Origin: Echinarachnius parma
Lineage: Eukaryota > Echinodermata > Echinoidea > Clypeasteroida > Echinarachniidae
Length of the DNA stretch: 64,000 nucleotides
NCBI GenBank assembly: GCA_037951105.1
Contig: JBAMJV010009707.1
Coordinates: 1-64,000 of the forward strand
Reading direction: 5' to 3'
Shown here: positions 1 through 13,479 of the stretch, one piece after another
Layout: the number at the start of each line of letters is the position of its first letter
Numbering within the stretch: position 1 is the stretch's first letter
The notes under the pieces: generated by a model
Told to the model about the DNA's origin: nothing
Databases searched by the model: none
Seen by the model: the letters and a program-made list of their open reading frames with translations, nothing else
Position numbers and translations under genes: made by a program

Positions 1-759
1 ACTTTACGCAGATTGGTTGTATGGTTAGCAATTAGCATAGGGTAACAACCACTCTGATACTAAATAATCATAGTTGCCAGTGGGTCTAATGATTCTTTTC
101 GAAGGACTCTTTTTGTCGCTTCTGTAGCTTTAATCGGGCAAGTCATTAACCTTCTCAGGGTACCACCCACTCAAAATAATATTCTTATAAATGAAAGGTA
201 CATCCTTTAGTAGTCTCCATTCCATCACAAGTTCACAAAATATGTTTCCAGAAAGAAAACAACATCACCATTCAAAAGCATGCGTTCCCATCGGGTTCTG
301 CATGTTACGAAAACTACTTTGTCCAGAGACAAACGAATCCGTCTGGGATTCTAGTTCTTCAACGTTATTACGCGAGAAGTAGCATTGGCGCACTCGCAAT
401 GTTTTGCCCGTACGGAACCAGGAAATAATAGTGGGTCCGTAAGTGGTGGTAATTAATTGCTATGTTACACAACCCTTTTGAAAATGTTGGGTTTATATTG
501 ATATTAAAAAAACTGTACCAAAAACATATTAATATTTGTGTTGTCTTTGCCTAGTGGTCCCCCAAAAATAAGGCATGTTTTTCAATTGATATTGTATTCT
601 CGGATGTAGTTGCTGACATAATATAAACTATTCGGAAAAAAAACTACAATTTACAGAGGGCTCTAATCGAGGTCCTCTTTAATCGCCCACTCACAGGTTA
701 CATACAAATAATGTATTACATGTATTCATACACTTTTCGTTACATCTTCATATCTTTTA
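1..759. other. Intergenic or intronic sequence, no gene seen
   Basis: AT-rich sequence with no recognisable domain or repeat ends. The only open frame (about 191-382) shows no similarity I recognise. Confidence 0.5.
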
Positions 760-1090
760 TAGAAATGCAAGAAGCATTCGACCGGGGCAGCAACTTCTAC
801 GACTTTGACGGGAAGGCTTACTGCGAGCTCCACTACCCACGCCGATGAGCGGCATGTTGTGCGGCGCGTGCAGCCTGCCCATCAAGGGCAGCTGTGTCTA
901 CGCCATGAGCCAGAGCAAATTCCATCAAGACTGCTTCATCTGCTGCTACTGTCGGAAGCTGCTCAACAAGGGAACCTTCCAAGGAACAGGACAGCAAGAT
1001 CTACGCCAAAACTGTTATATCAAGCTCTTCAAATTAGGAACAGAGCATTTTTTTTTTATAGAGAACGGTCTCCATCGATCCCTCAGCACC
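760..1090 (+). pseudogene. Paxillin-type LIM domain exon, decayed
   Basis: The plus strand encodes the end of one LIM domain and most of the next, in the style of paxillin/Hic-5/leupaxin LIM3-LIM4. A plausible acceptor (tttatag at about 760) is followed by FYDFDGKAYCELHY, then CGACSLPIKGSCV, then FHQDCFICCYCRKLLNKGTF and NCYIKLF. The Cys/His spacing is that of a LIM zinc finger. Frame changes are needed after the HYPRR block, after the GTF block and again before NCYIKLF, so this stretch cannot encode one protein as it stands. LIM proteins of this family link integrins to actin; that role is family knowledge only. Further partial copies follow downstream. A sequencing artefact in a real exon is possible, but the presence of several more decayed copies argues for a pseudogene. 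Confidence 0.7.
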
Positions 1091-1242
1091 AAGTCTTCCC
1101 GTTTATCACCCCAGTTTCAACGAGACGGCTTTATCAGTTGCAACTGAAGCAAGATATTCAACTAATGGTACTATTCAGGACAGGATTAACTGCCACAGCT
1201 GTTTCGTCAAGCATTTCTTTTTCAAAAATAAAAGCTTCTTTT

Positions 1243-2240
1243 TATGCCTCCGCCAACGAAGTGGCCGGACGGCATTATGTTTTCGGGTTGTCCGTCCGTC
1301 CGTCCGTCCGAACTTACGTCCGTCCGTCCGTACGTCCCGTCCGTACGTAACGTCCGTACGTACGTCCCGTTTTCGTTCTCGCGATACTCTCAAGAACCGG
1401 TGACGGATCAATTTCAACTTGGTATGAGTGTACATATTGGGGTGACAATGATCTGATTAGATTTGGGGTTCATGAGGGTCAAAGGTCAAGGTCAAATGGA
1501 CTCAATATATGTTTTTTAAATGCCTCGTCTCGCGATATCTCCAGAACCTGTTGACAGATCAAATTCCTAAACTTGGTATGAGTGTATATATTGGGGAGAC
1601 TAATGATCTGATTAGATTTTGAGGGGTTCATGAGGACAGAGGTCAAGGTCACAGGACTCAATATGTGCAAAAATGCTTATTCGCGCGATATCTCTAGAAC
1701 CGGTTGATGGATCAATTTCAAACTTGGTTATGAGTGTTACATATTGCGGTGACAATGATCTGATTAGATTTTGGGTTTCATGAGGTGAAAGAGTTCAAGG
1801 TCGGCAGGACTTCAATATATGTGCAAGAAAAAGCATCCTTCTCACGAATATCTCAAGAACCGTTTGACGGATCAATTTCAAACTTGGAATGAGTTACATA
1901 CACATCGGGTGGCAATGATTGGATTTAGGTTTGGGGGGCCAATGTAGGTCAAAGGTCAAGGTCACACGACTCAATATATGCAAAAATTGGCTTGTAATGA
2001 CAAATCTCAAGACCATGAATGTCAGATTTCAATCTACTTGGTTACCTGAATATTCTTGGGAGCCAATGTAGCATCAAAGTTTGGGGTCTACATAGGTCAA
2101 GGGTCTCAAAGAACCTCAAAATATATATATGAAAAAACAAATTTTGCAGTGCACATTATTTTGGCTTGATATTTGAAAATTGGCGTCATAGCGGAGGCAT
2201 AATTTTCGACTGCGCGCACGTCGAAGATCCATCTAGTTTA
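1243..2240 (-). mobile_element. DINE-1/pearl-like element (reverse orientation)
   Basis: This shares both ends with the elements at 27.9, 52.1 and 55.7 kb but is inverted. The left side has the ATGCCTCCG...GAAGTGG hairpin end and a (TCCG)n/(ACGT) microsatellite. The right side ends in the CGACTGCGCGCACGTCGA hairpin and the conserved CATCTAGTTT. The middle holds four to five diverged copies of the roughly 150-bp core with AGGTCAAAGGTCA motifs. The plan (terminal hairpins, internal tandem core, microsatellite near one end, no coding capacity) matches non-autonomous Helentron-related elements such as DINE-1 and bivalve pearl. The class assignment is inference from this plan. Confidence 0.6.
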
Positions 2241-2330
2241 AACATAAACACAACATATACAGAGAATTCGCCTCCAACGATCGCTCAACCCTAAAATTTT
2301 CCGCCAATTCGTTAACCCCAACGTTATAAC

Positions 2331-2900
2331 AAAACTATTTCATCTGCTGATACTATCGTAGGTTGCTAAACAAGGAAACCTTCCGAGAACAGGGCAACAA
2401 GATCTCCTGACAAAGATGGTTTTTTTCCAAGCTCTTCCATTAGAAACAGGACATTTTGAAAGAGAATGGTCTCCATTGAATCCTCACCCCCCCCCCCCCC
2501 CCCCCCCAATCGCAAAGTTTCATCGAGACCGCTTAAGTTGTCATTTGCTGCTATAGGCGTATGCATGGTAAGATAAATGGATAATAAGATACACTGTCGC
2601 AACTGTATCGTCAAACTCTTCAATTAGAAATAGGAGATTTTTAATAGAATGGTATGCAACCAAGGATTTACAAGTAGGCAGTAACCTCTTGATCCAACGT
2701 ATCCCTCAATCCTAGTCTTCCACCATGTTATCAAACCTTAACGTTACAACACTACTGCTTGATCTGCTGCTACTGTCGCAGTCGCAGACATATCAACAAG
2801 GGTAACTTAAGATCTACTGCCCGTTTTTTTTTTGTCGTGCTCTTCTCATTAAAACGGAACATTTTAAAGATAATCGTATCCACCAATCTCCCTTGACCGT
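2331..2900 (+). pseudogene. Further decayed copies of the LIM exon fragment
   Basis: Three more degenerate copies of the LIM segment and its 3' flank are visible, at about 2331-2480, 2575-2720 and 2755-2895. Each repeats parts of the text seen at 931-1100 (ttcatctgctgctactgtcg, then caagctcttc, then the run of t and gaacggtctcc). They are too broken to encode protein. The copies alternate with the flank beginning near ccctcaatcctagtcttcc, so the repeated unit includes both exon and flank. One copy carries a run of about 20 C near 2487. Confidence 0.6.
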
Positions 2901-5040
<2,140 letters not shown>

Positions 5041-5046
5041 TTTTAA

Positions 5047-5648
5047 AGGGCAATGAAACTATGGCTTTCGGCTATTATTATCGTTTAGAGGGTGAACAGA
5101 CATTTTATTTGATACATAACAATTTTGGCCTCCTGGATCCCATGAAATCCTTACGTGAACATACCCGCATTTTACTAATTTTTACGGCGGCAAAAGGTGA
5201 TGGGAGCGGCCATGATCTTGTAATTGCCCGACATGCTTTGCAAACCATGACGAGTGCGCTACGGGCCGAACAAAAAGCTTTTCACTGATTTACAGACTCG
5301 TCAAAGCATCTACACGTATTCAGACAACAGTTTCAATAGATGCTATTTCATTTCATTTTTTTTTTTTCATTTCATTTTATTTCCAATAATATAAAAACAT
5401 CAAAATTACAAAGTATTCGAGTACAAAATTATTGAAATGCATTAGTGCATATCACTGACCATAAGTCCGCACACACCTAATAATGGCGGCCTCCAGTGTT
5501 CGCATGAATAGTGGTAAACCCGATAGAGTTTTCACATATTTCTCCCAAAGCAGAAATCTGAGTCGGAGTTATGTTATATATAATAAAAAGGCATATTACG
5601 ATATATACGAAGTATAGGATAAACTCTATTCTTGAGTTGCACTGCCCT
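5047..5648. mobile_element. TTAA-flanked MITE, family 1, copy A
   Basis: The element lies between two TTAA sites and has ends AGGGCAATGAAAC and GTTGCACTGCCCT, which are inverted copies of each other. The same sequence recurs at 18844-19328. A 108-residue open frame starts upstream of the element and runs into it; it is not kept as a gene in copy B. Relative to copy B it carries an extra T-rich, A/T-tailed segment of about 100 bases near 5350-5440, probably a small retroposon. A TTAA target is typical of the piggyBac group; membership is inferred from the target only. Confidence 0.75.
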
Positions 5649-7700
5649 TTAAGTATTCCTTTTTTGTATCCGCAGAACTCAAATTACTTACATAATTTTG
5701 TTTTTCTATGTAAATTAGATCAGAACATTGAAATGTTTGTTTTAAACAAAAAATAACATGTTTTTAATTCATGATATTGTTTCTACCGTTCGGGGCAACA
5801 ATACCACAAAGTTTAAATATTCTCTTTTTTCTTATTAGCTTATATATTTTTATGAATCACGTAATATTTATTTATTTATTTCAATATATTTTACCAGGGT
5901 TGTCCATTCAACAATAAATTGCTTTCCTATGGGGCCCTGGTATACAGTATACGAACATATAATATGAATTATACAAGATATTACTAAAACATTTGAAATG
6001 AATTACAATTATACATAAATATTTAAATGTAGAACATGTCATGTCTAAAAAAAAAAAGTGGCGTAAAACATAACTATAACTATAAGGAAATTTCAACTAT
6101 TTTGAGCCCAACACCAAACATCTACCATGAATCCAAGACCGAATAACAAATGTTTATTTCTTTACAGGAAAATTTATTTTTACGTCTGTTTTGTACACAA
6201 ATCATACATATTAGCAATTTTAGGGCTGGCATCCGAAGACAAAAGTCACGTGACTTTGCAACGGTGTGTCCGATTTTCACATATTTGGTGAGCAAGGCTT
6301 TCTAGTCTATCTATCTTGTCAAAATCTTCAAAACTTACTTGGAACACCAGCGGTTCTCACATACCTCATTGTGTTCGTATAATCAATAGAATCAAAGCTT
6401 GCGGATTTCCACATTTTTTGTTCGTTATAGAGGTATGTATAATTGCTCAGATTTGTAATCTAGTGAATAATTATAACCGTGTACAAATTCTGTGGAATGA
6501 GTAGGCGAATATCAATTTGCATTTTCGCTCATTACTCGGTCATATGACATTGTCAAGGAAATACTATTTGCCAGCTTTTTGCACACGTCAACCAAGTTAC
6601 TAGATCCCGTTAAAAGAAGAGCGTATTGGCGAAAGTCACAACTTTGATGGTTCTAATCATGGTTAAGATAAAAACAATCATACCAATAAGTAATGTAAAA
6701 CCTTTTTCTTGTCCCATATTTGATGTTTAAAAACATAAATAATCAACGAGTAATGGAACTCAAAATCCATTATGTCACACAAGCATCGTATACGTTTCTC
6801 GTGAAACCCATCTAAAGTACTATGTAAAACCATACATGAAACATAAACATTTTAATTAATTTGTTTCGTCATATTTCCTGGCCAAAAAAATGCATATGAA
6901 AATTTAAAATATTACCGTTTACATAATTAAAAATAATTACGAATTACCAATGAACTAGAACTCGTGGGGGGGGGGGGGGGGGGGGGGGTATACGACCCCG
7001 GTAATTTGTTCAATTTAATTCTAGAGCTCAAGAAAATGTTAGTAGAAAGTATTAAAAAAGTGTTACATTAGAGATTCTTGGTTACTATATCAACTGCTTG
7101 TATAATAATTGTTGATAATTTAAAAGTTTTGAAAATAACAAGACAAGATTTAACCTAAAAATTAGTCATCAATTAACTTTGTCTAAATCAACCAACATTA
7201 CTTGGATCTGTTCAAATGTATCGTTCAAACCTCGTTGATATACAATACCCATGGTAACAGAAAAACATCAACTTGTTTTTATTGTGAAAATGTTTTTCTT
7301 ATTATCCCGGAACGCTTTTCATTTGGTGCCAAAACCAATAGGCCATTTAATATGTAAGCAACCTGAAAGAAATTGTCAAAATATAGACATTTTGCCTCAG
7401 TCACATTTGCTCTACGGCTAGCATACGGAGGCCGTAATAGGCCCCCGAAATCGAGAGATACATGCGGCGGCCACAGACTGAGACATAAGTACACAGTGTT
7501 ATTTTTCTATAATACGACCACACATCATTCATAAGAATATTTAATTATAGTTACTAGCTCCTAGTTAATAATTATGCTTATCTAGTCTTGAGTTATGCAG
7601 ACCCATGAGCATATAATGTAGTATGATGATTACTTTTCAAATGATAACATTTTCTGGAAACCTCGATCTTATAATAAGTTTAGTTCAAGTGACGATTACC
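5649..7700. other. Non-genic stretch with a retroposon tail and poly-G
   Basis: AT-rich sequence. At about 5868-6060 is a retroposon-like 3' end in reverse orientation: an ATTTA run, then ccagggttgtcc and its partner ggccctgg forming a stem. A poly-G run of about 22 lies at 6967-6988. No gene is supported. Confidence 0.4.
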
Positions 7701-7729
7701 AACATATTTTAATTTGTTTCAATTGAACA

Positions 7730-8030
7730 TTATTTTTGAAAGTTACTTGATGTAAGGCTTTTATTTTTGAAACTACATATTTGAAAGTTGATTTATACCG
7801 ACTTGATTTATATTGACACTTTATTAATTCCTTGTATTTTGATAGGGAGTATTTTAATTTTGCTGTATAAAAATCTCTTGCATTTATATTTATTACTGGT
7901 ATGATATTTTATATATTTCCTTTTAATTTGTATGTAATTTTCAATATGATCTACTTTGTAAATTCACTTGTTATTTAGCCTTTTGGCTACAAATAGTTGA
8001 ATAAAATACCTTGAATTGAATTGAATTGAA
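7730..8030 (+). mobile_element. Non-LTR retroposon 3' end, (TTGAA)n tail
   Basis: About 300 bases ending in agccttttggctacaaa, then aataccttgaattgaattga. The same body and tail recur at 25.9-26.2 kb, showing a dispersed family. The short repeated pentanucleotide tail is typical of CR1/L2-like LINE 3' ends. No coding part is present here. Confidence 0.6.
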
Positions 8031-8034
8031 ACCT

Positions 8035-8985
8035 ATTTTCTGATTTTAGTTGGTGGATTGGATTACTAAAGCTGTATTTAGTAATAAACAATATTTTTGG
8101 GTCGTGGTTACCTTTTATGTAACATAACAACGTTCAAAATAAATACCTTACCACATGAATTGTAAGTTAGTTCAGAAGAATCGCACTTATTGTCAAACGG
8201 TGAAAAAAAATGGAACGCGTACTTTCATCACGTACCTTCAAACACCTGCAAATAATTAATAAAATGAAGAAAACAAAAAAAAAGTCATAAATGAGTGCGT
8301 TTAATGAAGAATACTCGAGCACGTTCAGCTGAGAAAGGTGTCGAATTCAAATAAACAAATGAAGAGCTTTCAACCAAAAGGCGCTAAATCCACTTTTTCA
8401 ACTTCCGAGGAAAACAGGTTTCTTTGTCCCACTTTGTACACGTGCCTATGGGAATATGAATATTTAACTTTCTATATTTTGATTTTGAGTGAGTTATTTG
8501 TCGTAAAATGTGGATTCCTAGATAGCTACGTAGCTACAATGTAGATAATCGTTAACTCAATTTTTATGGAAAGTAGATTAAGCACCTTTTGGAAGTGAGC
8601 TCTTCAAATGTTGTTATCGCTGTACTGGACAGGTGGTGTTGTACATTCAATATAACGTGATGATGACATCACATTCTTTTATTTTATGATAATGGTTTGG
8701 GCTAGCTGTATTGGCCCGCTCATCACTGTGGCTCAACTTTAGACCGGTATAAATAAAAATATAGTAACTACCAGTAACCGCTAAAGCCGTTTCACACCTG
8801 TAACAGTTGTTATATGCCACTGGTGATATTATAATTGCTTCTTTTCATCATCTAATCAATACCTCTAGTTCTGCTTAGGTATCTGGACAAAGGGATGCTT
8901 GCCATTGATATTATTCAGTACGATATATGATACATCTATAACTATCAACGTATATTTAATTAGCCATTCTTTCAAAATAAGAAAG
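8035..8985. other. Non-genic stretch
   Basis: AT-rich sequence without recognisable coding or repeat ends. Confidence 0.4.
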
Positions 8986-9039
8986 TCAACCCAAATCTCG
9001 TTGTTTGCTATATATGATAGTGATGCATTTGCGAATACT

Positions 9040-9095
9040 TACAGTCGTTGGTAACCTCAAGGTACTTGTGGGTCCCAACAAAAATTTGGTCACGG
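9040..9095 (-). pseudogene. Truncated second SUEL lectin exon (3' end only)
   Basis: The minus strand repeats the last part of the SUEL exon at 9759-10043: KYLEVT followed by Asp and a conserved gtaagtatt donor. The flanking intron sequence is also shared (cgttgtttgct). Upstream of this piece the homology stops near a poly-C run (9121-9139) beside a CAGTGGCG-type terminus, so most of the domain is missing. It is the remnant of a tandem exon duplication. Confidence 0.6.
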
Positions 9096-9758
9096 ACTCG
9101 GTAATTTTAACGATGAAATAACCCCCCCCCCCCCCCCCCTCTCCCTTGAAAAAAATCATGGGTACGCCAGTGGATGGAACGAGCATCAAAAATCCACGTC
9201 ACACAAGCATCGTATACGTTTTGTGTACAAAACATCTACTTTATACTAGCTTTGATTTATTAGGTATCTGCATGTGTATTTCTATCTGGGCGGTGTAATT
9301 ATCGGAACAGTTTTGGAGGGATTGATCAGATCCGGTGGCATATGGCAACCGTCAATGAGTTCCCCGTGTAATTCAAAATAATAGTATGTGAAATGGTTTT
9401 ACAGTTACAGTTACAGTTACTAGTCCTAAATACATTTATGCCACTGATGATAATGTGGGCCAATGTGTTGGAGTTGAGCAAGTTTTCTTCTGAGCAACCG
9501 TCTGTTGACCCTGGTCACATAATTATGTTTGGCTTGTCTGACATTGTTACGTATATACCATTTAAAAAAAAACGCGGAATAACATTACCCTTTAATCATG
9601 AACTTTGGTAGACTGAGATTAGCACATGCATGTTTGGAAAACTCTCTTGCCCGAAATAATTACATTACATATTCATCAAAATACATATAATTTACCTTTC
9701 TTCACAAAATCAACCCAATTCCCGTTGTTTGCTAAATATAACACATACGAATACTTAC

Positions 9759-10043
9759 ATTCGTAGGTAACCTCAAGGTACTTGTAGGTTCCGGCACAAG
9801 GATCGCCGAATTGTCCGTTTGTAGTGGATACTGAACAGGAACTCATTCCGTCGCATTGAGACCCCACGATGTCCAGGCTGTTTAAGGCATAGCAATCCAG
9901 GTCGTGGATGCTCGTGTGTGGGCAGATTTCAGCGCCAGCAGTTCTCCCGTAATTCGCTTCCAGGATGTTGATAGTCCCGCTCTCGCAGCTCAGGTCCAGG
10001 TTACTGCCATAGCACACCAACATGTCCACGGAGTGTTTAACAT
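9759..10043 (-). CDS. SUEL/rhamnose-binding lectin domain exon
   Basis: This 285-bp exon encodes one complete SUEL-type (sea urchin egg lectin, galactose/rhamnose-binding) domain. Landmarks in order are CYGSNLDLSC, the ANYGRT motif, C(P)H, the conserved SLDIVGSQCDGMSSCSV block, FGDPCAGTYKYLEVTYEC. These match the YGR and DPC-KYL signatures and the cysteine pattern of the family. The acceptor (ctaag) and donor (gtaagtat) are both good. The exon enters and leaves in phase 1, so it is a symmetric module that can be added or lost without changing frame. In the family this domain binds L-rhamnose or D-galactose in secreted lectins or adhesion-receptor ectodomains. Upstream exons at 14488-14553 and 16155-16242 fit its phase. 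No downstream exon beyond the truncated copy is recognised. Confidence 0.85.
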
Positions 10044-10600
10044 CTTAGCATCAAAAGGAACATATGTGACCATACGAATACTCCACAACACTATCAAACC
10101 ATCGTTTAGATTACCAATGCATAATTAAACACTTTTTACTTGTCCCATATTTGATGTTTAAAAGTTAACATAAATAATCAACGAGTGATGGAACGATCCT
10201 CAAAAATTCATTACGTCACACAAGCATCGTATACGTTTCTTGTGAAAACCATCTACTTTGTACGAGCTTTGATTTATTCGGTATCTGCATGTGTATTTCT
10301 ATCTGGGTGGTGTAATTATCGGAACATTTTTGTTTTCAAACAACATGTACAATGGCATACACATTTTAGGTACAAAGAGAATTTGACTATAGACTGACTT
10401 TTGCATTTTTTTCACGGAGAATCCAATAACGATATAAGTCTGGCCTTTAGAGATTATGCTGGAGTGCCGGTCGAAGTTTGTGTAAATAAACATGCTGTAT
10501 ATCATTGAATATGAAGAAATATTATATGACCTATACAGATATTGATGTGCGATTGGTCAAAATGCTGTCACGTGACCATCGCTACAAGGATGAGAAGCGT
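10044..10600. other. Intron-like sequence, partly repeated
   Basis: The segment 10140-10330 (tcccatatttgatgtttaa, catcgtatacgttt, gtatctgcatgtgtatt) recurs at 6711-6800 and 9195-9320, so this intron contains locally duplicated DNA. Confidence 0.5.
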
Positions 10601-10617
10601 TATATTTTCAAACATGA

Positions 10618-10680
10618 CGTAAATTACGTCATACCTCTGAATATAACGCCGTTATATCCAGAGGTATGACGTAATTTACG
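10618..10680. repeat. Palindrome, about 25-bp arms
   Basis: ACGTAAATTACGTCATACCT is repeated in inverted form around a short AT/CG centre; it would form a stable hairpin or cruciform. Confidence 0.85.
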
Positions 10681-10764
10681 TACACCGCCGCTTCGCACAC
10701 AAATATCACGCAATTATGCCTGGCAGCTTCAACGAGCCGATTCGCTTCGCTTGGTGAGGAAGAA

Positions 10765-10963
10765 TAGACCGCTTCTGTAATGTATGCAAATAATATGCGT
10801 ATGACGTCAGACTCCCCGTTGGCAAGCTTAACAATAGTAACTAGGTCCGGCAAGCTAAGTTTGCCGGAGCTTGCCGGACCTAGTTACTATTGTTAAGCTT
10901 GCCAACGGGGAGTCTGACGTCATACGCATACTATTTGCATACATTACAGAAGCGGTCTATTGG
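10765..10963. repeat. Near-perfect long palindrome
   Basis: Two arms of about 95 bases (from AGACCGCTTCTGTAATG to its complement CATTACAGAAGCGGTCT) meet at a short centre around 10858-10867. The arms differ at only a few positions, suggesting recent origin or correction by conversion. No coding content. Confidence 0.85.
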
Positions 10964-11007
10964 ACAAAATAATTGATGAAAAAGATTCCCGTTCTACTAA
11001 GAAAGTC

Positions 11008-12000
11008 ATCATAGTCCAGTCAATATAAGGTCTTGACCTCGGCAAAATTGCAACATGGGAATTTTCTTCGGAATTCTGTTCAGGAAACTCCCCTGAACAA
11101 CATAATAAAAGTGAAATCGAAGCTAGGTAAAGTGGTTAATTTGCATTATAAAGATAATTAGCTAATTTGCATATTTCTGAAATGTGGTCAGGGGTCATTT
11201 TCTATCTAGGAATAGTACAATATTGATAAAAACGATTATGCTAGGGTAATTTAGGGCAAGGTATTCATTAACGGTGCTCATTTGCATGTGTCGTATAGGC
11301 AATGCTCTAAAAGCCAAGATGGCTGCCCTAATTTGCATATTTATGAATATTATTGGTTTTCAGTGGTTACAGCCTCTAATAAGCAATAATTCCAGATTAT
11401 TATTGTTCATTCATGTTCTAAATATGTAGTGAAGCTATTTCAGATTAGTTGCCACCTTGGCAACCTCTATCAATGCATATAATTTGCATAATTGGGTTAT
11501 TTACCTAATTTGCATATTCCCCGAAATTGAGTAGGCTATATTGGGAACCCGGAAAGTAAAAATGACAAGATATACCACTTTTCCAAGGTTTTGGGGGGCA
11601 ACAAGTCCATTTTTATACTTATTTCCATATAGCACCATGGCAACCTTCTCCATGGCAAATTAGGAAGCAGCCATCTTGGATTTCAGGGTTTTGCCCATAT
11701 GGCACTCGCAAACGAGCACCGGAAATGGATTCCTTGCCCCAAAATACCTTAGAATATTTGTTTTAATTACTAGTGTACTATTCCTAGATCGAAAATGACC
11801 CCTGATCTTATTTTACAATTATGCAAATTTGCTAATTATCTTTATGATGCAAATTAAACCACTTTTCCCAGCTTCGATTTCTTAGGACTTTTTGTATGAT
11901 GTTCAAGGGAGTTTCCTGAACAAAATTTCGTAGAAAAATCCCGTGTTGCAATTTTGCCGAGGTTACCCCCTAATATTTGCTAGATTGACTGGACTACAGT
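11008..12000. mobile_element. Long-armed fold-back element (family FB-1)
   Basis: The outer ends are inverted copies (TAGTCCAGTCAAT on the left, ATTGACTGGACTA on the right). Inward homology continues for about 350-400 bases on each side, including cggcaaaattgcaac and aggggtcattttctat. The centre is unique and AT-rich. It contains many ATTTGCAT/ATGCAAAT octamers. A related element lies at 16596-17320. It has no coding frame and is probably a non-autonomous DNA transposon. Confidence 0.7.
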
Positions 12001-12097
12001 GAACACAAAGGATTGTTTATGTCAGGTTTATAAAGCTTCTGACCACTTGAGCAATGATGAATTAAGGGGTTTCAGGGAAGAACGCCGTCGTAGGGTT

Positions 12098-12172
12098 TTC
12101 TATAGCTCAGTCGGTAGAGCACCGGTCCAGCAATCCCGAGGTCTCGGGTTCGAATCCCGTTGGAATCCCATT
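12098..12172 (+). ncRNA. tRNA-like sequence or tRNA-derived SINE head
   Basis: Contains an A-box-like TAGCTCAGTCGGTAGAGC and a B-box GGGTTCGAATCCC at tRNA spacing. The D and T arms fold well, but the anticodon stem has mismatches, the base before the anticodon is C instead of T, and the acceptor stem has a mismatch. A degenerate tRNA or SINE head is more likely than a working tRNA gene. Confidence 0.5.
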
Positions 12173-12641
12173 TTTCTTTGCTCACTTTTAATCACAATAT
12201 ATTCTTGGTCAGTTTCCCTATATGTTTGAATTAATTTCAGAAACAATTACAGCAAGTGAACTGAGTAAGTTTCTTCGATCATTTTTTGCGGAGGTTCGTA
12301 GATCGAATGGTGAATTGTATGAAGGTGTATTGTAACTTCGCGCACGAAAATTTCGAACTTTTTCAAAGTGTCGTAGGATCAACAAAATTACTGTAATCTC
12401 AATGAAACAAGCATTAAAATACTCCCTCTATTCTGAGGATTCGATGTATCTAAAACATTTTCGATTTAAACTCATAATTCATGTGATATTGGCCCGATTC
12501 CGTAACCAAGTCATATCAACAAGAAATTCTTCACCGAGTACGGTAGTCTTGAAACTTCGCGAACAATACCCTGTTATACACGCATGAATCCTGTGTAGCA
12601 AACTTTAACACGCATTTCAATGGGTGTGTGAAGATGAACAT

Positions 12642-12714
12642 CGTGGCTAGAGCGTGGCTCTAGTCCGACGCCGCCATAATGGCGGCGTCGGACTAGAGCC
12701 ACGCTCTAGCCACG
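12642..12714. repeat. Perfect palindrome, 36-bp arms, 1-base centre
   Basis: CGTGGCTAGAGCGTGG through GACGCCGCCAT is followed, after a single A, by its exact complement. It is strongly GC-rich against an AT-rich background. Confidence 0.9.
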
Positions 12715-12824
12715 AACTAGACAATAGCTGATCACAATCACTGGAATGTATCTGCAAAATGTCTTTTGTCCAATGAGGATCTGAATGGGAAGATTATCTC
12801 ACATGTGTCAATAGATATCCTTCC

Positions 12825-13000
12825 ATGAATGCACAGACAATAGCTTGCTGAACAAAAGACTAGGTCGGCAAAGACCCACGACCGACCCACGACCGCTTTT
12901 TAAGCTTTGGACATGTCGAAAGCGCTCGAAAGCGGTCGTGAGTCTTTGGCGTTCTACTCTTTTGTTTAGGGAGCCATTGTATGTCCATGCATGAGAGGCT
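12825..13000. repeat. Imperfect hairpin element
   Basis: Inverted arms: caatagcttgctgaacaaaag ... cttttgtttagggagccattg, with inner arms aaagacccacgaccg and cggtcgtgagtcttt. Probably a small MITE. Confidence 0.6.
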
Positions 13001-13304
13001 ATCCTTTCACCTATGTGCGATAATCCTCCCATTCATTCGTCATTTAATCATCGTTCGGACAATGCTTCGCCTCCCACTGCCAAATTTATGAAATGGGATT
13101 AGGAGCGTAGCAATTTTATGAATGGGGATTAGGAGCGGCGCGAGAGCGTAGCTATGTGTGACGGGGGTATAACAACACGTCTGTTCTACTGGAAGGATTT
13201 CGATTTAATTTGATGATTTTCCCTTGTCCATAATTTTATTTCAACACCAAATTTCTATTTATCTTGATTTGTATCTATATAGGTCATCATAATATAACAA
13301 ATAT

Positions 13305-13475
13305 TGACTTTTTCCTTCGGGAACCATATAACATTTCATTTCCTTTGGGGAGTTATATTTTTGTCTCGGAATACTATATTTTTCCTCAGCGCTACGCGCT
13401 TCGGAAAAATATAATGTCCCTCGACAAAAATATAACTTCCCTCGAGGATCTCAAATGTTATATTGCCCCTCTAGA
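13305..13475. repeat. Hairpin with CG-rich apex
   Basis: Imperfect inverted arms (CATATAACATTTCA ... TCAAATGTTATATTG, with inner GTTATATTTTTGTC ... GACAAAAATATAAC) around the apex cctcagcgctacgcgcttcgg. A 113-residue open frame across it is a by-product. Confidence 0.7.
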
Positions 13476-13479
13476 CAGT

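Noticed and set aside
1290-1365. Arg/Thr/Val-rich frames near 1.3 kb
   Set aside because: Translation of the (TCCG/ACGT)n microsatellite of a DINE-like element.
12098-12172. Functional tRNA gene
   Set aside because: Mismatches in the anticodon stem and loss of the T before the anticodon make a degenerate tRNA or SINE more likely.
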